Source of the DNA: Vitellaria paradoxa
Lineage: Eukaryota > Streptophyta > Magnoliopsida > Ericales > Sapotaceae
DNA: 64,000 nucleotides
Assembly (NCBI GenBank): GCA_019916065.1
Contig: CM034238.1
Location: 23,923,246-23,987,245, forward strand
Direction: 5' to 3'
Shown piece by piece: positions 58,914 to 64,000 of the stretch (positions are counted from its first letter, which is position 1; the number at the start of each line of letters is the position of its first letter). The notes under the pieces were generated by a model. The model was not told where the DNA came from and searched no databases. It worked only from the letters and a program-made list of their open reading frames with translations. A program made the translations under genes and the position numbers.

Positions 58914-59737
58914 TGTTTACGAGGTATAGGCAAGATAAAAGATATTATTTTTTATTTTATATTTATTTATAATTTTTTATTATAATAATGTTTATCATGA
59001 AATGTAGATAATATTATAAATAATATTTTATAATAAATGTTATCTAAACGGACGAAATTAAATTTGCAATAAAAATTAAGAATTTTGTCAAAATTTCTTC
59101 TTGTTCGAGTCAGCTTTGGCTCTAAGTAGAAATTTGTCTCTTATCTAACTTTATATTTAACAAAGCGAACATGCCAAAAAAAAAAAAAACTCAACACATA
59201 TATTTTTACATTAGAGTACAACACAGTAATTTTACTATGAATAATTTTATTATATATATATATTATCTTGTGTTGTGGACAGTGGCGAATTTAGGGGGGC
59301 AAATCGTTCTCTCAATTTTAATAAAAAAAAGTTTTGAATGCCTAGTGCAATTTTAATAAAAAATAAATAAATATTCCATTTAATCCATAAAAATTTTATC
59401 TTTTTTTTTTTTTAATTTCTCAACTGTTTCCCCCACATATAACTTTTTAATATCATGCATCCCAGAGGCAAATTATGATGGAGACAGACCTATGTTGATG
59501 ATACTTATATTCATTTATAATATTTATATCTTATATTCATTTATAATATTTATATATGCACTTTACTAATATTAACATAAGTATGGAAGATGATATTCAT
59601 ATTCTATTATAACTATTAAATAGATTTTTATTTATATTGTGATTGAACTTTTACAATCAACTAATAACATTGTGTTGTATTAGACTTTTATTTTTATTAT
59701 TTTAAATATGCACGTATAATATATCTTATGTGTATAT

Positions 59738-59776
59738 ATATAGAGAGAGAGAGAGAGAGAGGGGGAGAGAGAGAGA
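59738..59776. repeat. (TA)n-(GA)n microsatellite
   Basis: TATATATATA runs into GAGAGAGAGAGAGAGAG with a short G-rich break. Confidence 0.85.
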
Positions 59777-60026
59777 ATGTTATTCATGCCCATTTAGATA
59801 TATTTTTTAAATATTTATACTCTCCCTCATTAGATTAGTGAGTTAATTTATAACAAATAAAATTTACAAGCACCAATCTAATATTGAATATTGTACAAGT
59901 CTCAGATGCAACTAGCTAGAAAGTTCTATGGTGTAATTGGAGATTGATGGCTGCACCTGCAAATAGAGGTCCAGTGGCTGGAAATGAATATAAGGAGTTG
60001 TTTTGAAAAGGGTGGCTAATTGTATT

Positions 60027-60180
60027 TGGGGTTAATTTGGTGCGATATAAAATGTTGAAAAATTTTAAAAATTTTTGAATACTTTTAATAGTAATTCATT
60101 TTTTATTTCATTACACGAATTAAGAACTCACAAATTATTTTAAATTATCTCACTTTTTATCACTCCAAACGCTCCCTAAT
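60027..60180. mobile_element. GGGCGTTTGGAGTRATAAAA MITE family, full copy
   Basis: Ends ATTATCTCACTTTTTATCAC-TCCAAACGCTCCC, the inverse of the start of the copy at 26581. Begins TTGGGGTTAATTTGGTGCGA. About 153 bp, non-coding. Confidence 0.5.
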
Positions 60181-60780
60181 GTCATATAGGTAATATTAAG
60201 GTTAGAATTACTGAATTAAAACTTAATGATTTTTTAATCTTAACAAAAAATATAAATACATCTGAATTATTAAATTTTAACTTAGCAATTCTCACCCTCG
60301 TATCTTCAAGTTGACATTAAAAGCTATATTAAGCTCCCAAATCCATTGTTTTGTGCTCGTCTTCAAATTTTAATGATTGGAAGTAAGATGTTTTTGCACT
60401 TATATTGGTTTGCTGGCACGCAAGAATATTGGCGGCCGCGTTCCCACGTTATATGGAACTTTTTTCAAAATCTTAGTTTGAGTCAACGGAAAATAAATGT
60501 AAAAGGGATTTAATTTTTTTATTTGGACTTTGATAAAAAAATTAAAAAATACATAAATTTTAAATAATTAAAATTCTATATATTAATGAATGTCTTTTGT
60601 TTTATTATATTCTTTTAATTAATCAATTTAAACAAATATATATTTAAAATTTTATATTATCATTCATTTTCTATTTTCTCAAACGCGCCCTTATTGAATT
60701 CTAATGATAAGGCAGGCTACAACTTTGCTTTGTTAGGTCAAAACATTCTTATCCTAGTTGTCCGATCCCCCTTATCACTA

Positions 60781-60927
60781 AGTGATGTTTGGATGACAAA
60801 AAAATACAGAAAATATACAAAAATTTGATATAAAAATAATATGTGACGAAATTTAATTGAAAGAAATATTAAAAAGTTGATAAAATTTTATGAATTTTAG
60901 TTAATTTTGAAAAGCCAAACAGTCCAT
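60781..60927. mobile_element. Same 160-bp MITE family, copy 4
   Basis: Starts AGTGATGTTTGGATGACAAA and ends TTTGAAAAGCCAAACAGTCC. The interior AAATTTGATATAAAAATAAT and TATTAAAAAGTTGATAAAAT matches copy 1 with substitutions. Confidence 0.6.
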
Positions 60928-61825
60928 AAATAGAGTTTATCCTTGAAATTATTCAAACGGGGGCAGTAACTCAAAGCACCAAATAGTGGCTCATTGGTGG
61001 TGCATGGCTTTGTTGATCAAAAAATTAAATTTTTATTTTTAATTTTATATTATTTTTATTAAAATTTATGATTTTTTTAGTAGTTTTAGATGTGTTATTT
61101 GTATTCATAAAAAAAATTATGAAAATAAATCAAAAAATTTATGTACTAGTTAAAAAGTTTTTTTTTTAACTTTTTTAATCCGTAAATAATCCTTTCAATT
61201 TTTTATAATTTATTTTATGAATACAAATGATATGCCTAAAAATTATAAATAAGGAAAATTAAATTTACGTACAATAAATTCGTATAAGACAAAACAAGTT
61301 AAAAAGCAAAAAAAAAAAAAAATTAGGTTTGCTCACTAACTCATATATCTATATATTTATTTTGCACTCTTAAATTTTAATCTTGACAATCTAAACATAT
61401 TGATAAATTTTATTCAAAATAATACAAGTGTGCTAGAACCGTTTGATTAAAATTTAACTGTTGAAATTGTTGTTATTACCTAGTTAATATCATAGTAACA
61501 AAATTTGGCAAGATTTTTAATTTCTTCTGATATATTCGTGATATTTTGATGAAAATTTAAAAATTTGATCCAATCATGAGAACATAAAAATATGGCAATA
61601 ATTTTTGAATTTTGCAATAAACTTGTGAAATTGCCCAATCTCCTGCCACTCCAAACTTCTCATATTGCAATTTGCTAGTAGACTAGAAACCTAAATTACT
61701 TAATATTAAAAATATATTAGTAATTAATAAGTATAAACTAATAATAAAAAAACTTGATTACGGCATTGAAATCGAGACTATGCCTTAAAACTTTCAACAT
61801 TACTTGTTAACAATAATATTTTCGA

Positions 61826-61844
61826 TTTGTTTCACTTTAATTAA
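61826..61844 (+). repeat. Left target-site duplication of the 61.8-kb SINE
   Basis: TTTGTTTCACTTTAATTAA, identical to 62152-62170. Confidence 0.92.
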
Positions 61845-62151
61845 CCCCAAGGGGTTAGATGGGATGGTCTTGGACTGGGACTTAGGGGCTTACCACCCCA
61901 AGGTCTCAAGTTCAAGTCTCCTCTCTAGCAAAACTTGGGGCCAGCCTCCCGGGCGCAAAGCGTGGTAAAGGTTGGTAGGACGGGCCTCCTTGGCTGGACG
62001 AACCGTATCCAGTTCTTGGGTGTGGGTCCGACTCCATGCCGCTACGCGAGTTCGCGATTTACCGCTATACATGTTGAGGGGCCGGTATATGTAGCACAAA
62101 CCAAAAGAGATTCACTCTCTAGGGGTTTGGCCTAGGGAGTGAATCCTTTTT
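61845..62151 (+). mobile_element. tRNA-derived SINE, 307 bp, with perfect 19-bp target-site duplication
   Basis: Starts CCCCAAGGGGTTAGATGGGA. The A-box-like TTAGATGGGATGG (about 61855-61867) and the B-box-like GTTCAAGTC (61910-61918) are spaced as in a pol III tRNA promoter. The body is much more GC-rich than its surroundings (GGGCCAGCCTCCCGGGCGCA) and ends in a T8 run. The flanking 19-bp repeats are exact, so insertion is probably recent. It has no coding capacity. Short open frames on both strands here are chance. Confidence 0.85.
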
Positions 62152-62170
62152 TTTGTTTCACTTTAATTAA
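62152..62170 (+). repeat. Right target-site duplication of the 61.8-kb SINE
   Basis: TTTGTTTCACTTTAATTAA, identical to 61826-61844. Confidence 0.92.
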
Positions 62171-63470
62171 AAATAACAATATATATAATTATAATTTAGA
62201 TTTACTTTTTAATTATTAACATTTATGTATACAATATATGATATGTATAATATAATATAGTACGTACATGTACTTTTTTGATATTCAATTGAGTATGTAC
62301 AAGTCATTAAATAAGTGAACCACTCAAACAAAATATTGACACTACATAATTAATTCGTGACTCTATATTTGTTTGTTAAATTAATTTGTGCCTTTATAAC
62401 TTTAATTTATTAAATAAATATGTTATATCATTATATACTTTTATAACTACAAATGCCATATTAATATATAATGGTAAATTACGCTTATCTCCGCTAAACA
62501 TTAAGCATAATTCAAGAACTTTTTCCAACCCTTTGAATCAGATACTTAACTCCCCAAACCCAAATATTTGCCACACTTACCCTCTTCTGTTAATTTTCTC
62601 TGTAACGCCATTAGGGTGCCATTGTAAAAAGACCAAAATGACTATCATTAATTTTGAACGGATCTATCTCTCTCTTTCTTCCCTGTTTTTATTTTATTAA
62701 AGTTATAACAATTTATTTTATTAAAGTTAAAATAATAATCTATGATTAAAATAATTTATTTTAGTAAAATTAAAATTAATAATAATTACATGTTAGAATA
62801 TTTAATCTTTTTAAAAATGAAAATAAAAATCCATAGATTAAGATATTTATTTTATTAAAATTAATATGACTATTAAAATAATAATTATTATTATTAAAAT
62901 GATTTATTCTTAAAATATTTTATTAAATTATATTAATTTTATCAAATATAATAATAATTTATTATTAAATTATGATATTTATTAATATATTTTATTAAAA
63001 ATAATTATTATTAATTGGAAAACTAATGATTAACACATTTGAAAGTTATAATTTGTAAAAAGAAGATCAAATTTTAGTGAAAAAAATTATATAAAACGAA
63101 AAAAGCTACCAAAAAATTACTAATTTTTTAACCAAACAGACCTTAAAATTAACTTTTCTGATCCGTCTGATCTTAATGAGCACATAATAAACAATAACTC
63201 AATAAAAATTTTATCACCTAACAAGAAATCTAAGAATGAAACTCATGAATTTCAAAAGTTCATGTAATTCAACCTTATTCATTTAACAAAAACCAAAATA
63301 CTTACAATATTATAAAACACTGCTCGAAATCCTTATACCCTAACAACTTCAAAAATTAATTGTTATGATCTATAATCCCAAAATTATAAAACACCGCTCA
63401 ATAATTTTCCTGTCTACCTAAAATTCAAAGCAATCCAAAACAAAAGTACTGAAATTTGAATTTTTTTTTC
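62171..63470. other. AT-rich intergenic DNA
   Basis: Low-complexity A/T sequence with TTATTAAAATTA-type blocks (62690-63010). No gene is seen. Confidence 0.5.
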
Positions 63471-63474
63471 CAAT

Positions 63475-63972
63475 TCAATAATCTTCCAGCCTACCTAACC
63501 AGAACTCTATTGTGAGAAAACCACACCTTTGATTCGTTAAAGACCTCTCTCTTAAACACAGATCTCTTTTGCGTTTCTTATAGCTTCGAATTGTTTGCTC
63601 TTGACTCGGGTGAGGCACAACAACATCACCTGATCTTTGGATTAACTTTTCATTACCATTGTACTGGTGGTCAGACGACTGAGAATCTGGCAAGGTGGGG
63701 CTAAGAAAATTGGTAAGAGAGAGAGAGAGAATCGGAGGGTTATGACTCGTGAGGACAGTGGGAGATGTTGTATACTTCCTAGCACAGATATGGCAACACA
63801 GTAGAGGCGAAGCCACATGCGGCGGCAATGGAGCAGCGCGTAGTGGCGAGGAGCACGAAAAGGCAGTGGTGAGGACCAAGGTGGAGTAGTACGATAGCAA
63901 TGAGAAGCACGGCGGAGCAGCGTGTGGCAACGACGATGGACAATAGAGCAGTGTGACAGTGGCGAGAAGCAT
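63475..63972 (-). other. GC-richer block with an open frame of 165 codons, function unknown
   Basis: The minus strand is open for 165 codons, ending YKKRKRDLCLRERSLTNQRC...FWLGRLEDY. Composition is low-complexity (Leu/Ser/Pro/His-rich first half), and the plus strand is GGCGRNGRNGCAG-like purine-rich repeats (63800-64000) with a GA microsatellite at about 63717-63731. It resembles no family I know. It may be a leader or promoter of a gene or transposon beyond the window edge. Confidence 0.2.
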
Positions 63973-64000
63973 GGCAGAGCAGCGCCCAGCGATGGTGGTG

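Noticed and set aside
61855..61920. A functional tRNA gene from the A and B boxes
   Set aside because: The cloverleaf cannot be completed and the element continues 230 bp to a SINE-type end with a target-site duplication.
61890..62135. Open frames of 66-69 codons on both strands
   Set aside because: They fall within the tRNA-derived SINE, which is non-coding.

Overview
The window is nuclear DNA of a flowering plant. It is AT-rich, its genes are split by GT-AG introns, it is full of plant-type transposable elements, and its two intact genes are closest to plant families as I remember them. I cannot name the species from sequence alone. A eudicot or early-diverging angiosperm seems likelier than a grass, but that is an impression.

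Only two genes look intact. (1) Plus strand, 8355-30170: an eight-exon SPF30/SMNDC1-type Tudor-domain splicing factor of 305 aa. Its 918-nt CDS is spread over about 22 kb, because introns of 5.5 kb and 9.6 kb have filled with mobile elements. (2) Minus strand, 36152-40969: a five-exon NRT1/PTR FAMILY transporter of 584 aa, closest to the NPF4.3/NPF4.4 type. The two are not functionally linked. They converge on a repeat-filled interval at 30.2-36.1 kb.

The rest is repeat-dominated. 1-8.2 kb: very AT-rich, with a ribosomal protein eL18 pseudogene fragment, a Helitron-like end, a NIPA-type Mg-transporter gene fragment and an imperfect tandem array next to the SPF30 promoter. SPF30 introns: a 5'-truncated RTE-clade LINE with a 21-bp target-site duplication, two related TIR elements (one apparently carrying a captured gene 5' end), hAT-like remnants (one carrying a RING E3-ligase fragment), copia-LTR-like pieces, an 88-bp triplication and a perfect 56-bp inverted repeat. 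41-46 kb: MITEs, a probable non-autonomous Helitron and a tRNA-type SINE with target-site duplication. 46.3-52.6 kb: a degenerate CACTA (En/Spm) element on the minus strand that keeps an N-terminal transposase-associated domain, a DUF4216-like domain and a C-terminal region but lacks the transposase core. 52.6-64 kb: copia LTR remnants, several MITEs, a SINE with a perfect 19-bp target-site duplication and AT-rich filler.

I found no rRNA or tRNA gene and no CRISPR array, and no convincing new multi-gene system. The most unusual items are captured gene fragments inside TIR elements, hairpin-forming and tandem sequences in the transcribed SPF30 introns, and the core-deleted CACTA element. Domain and family names come from reading translations and comparing them with remembered family sequences. 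No database search was run.
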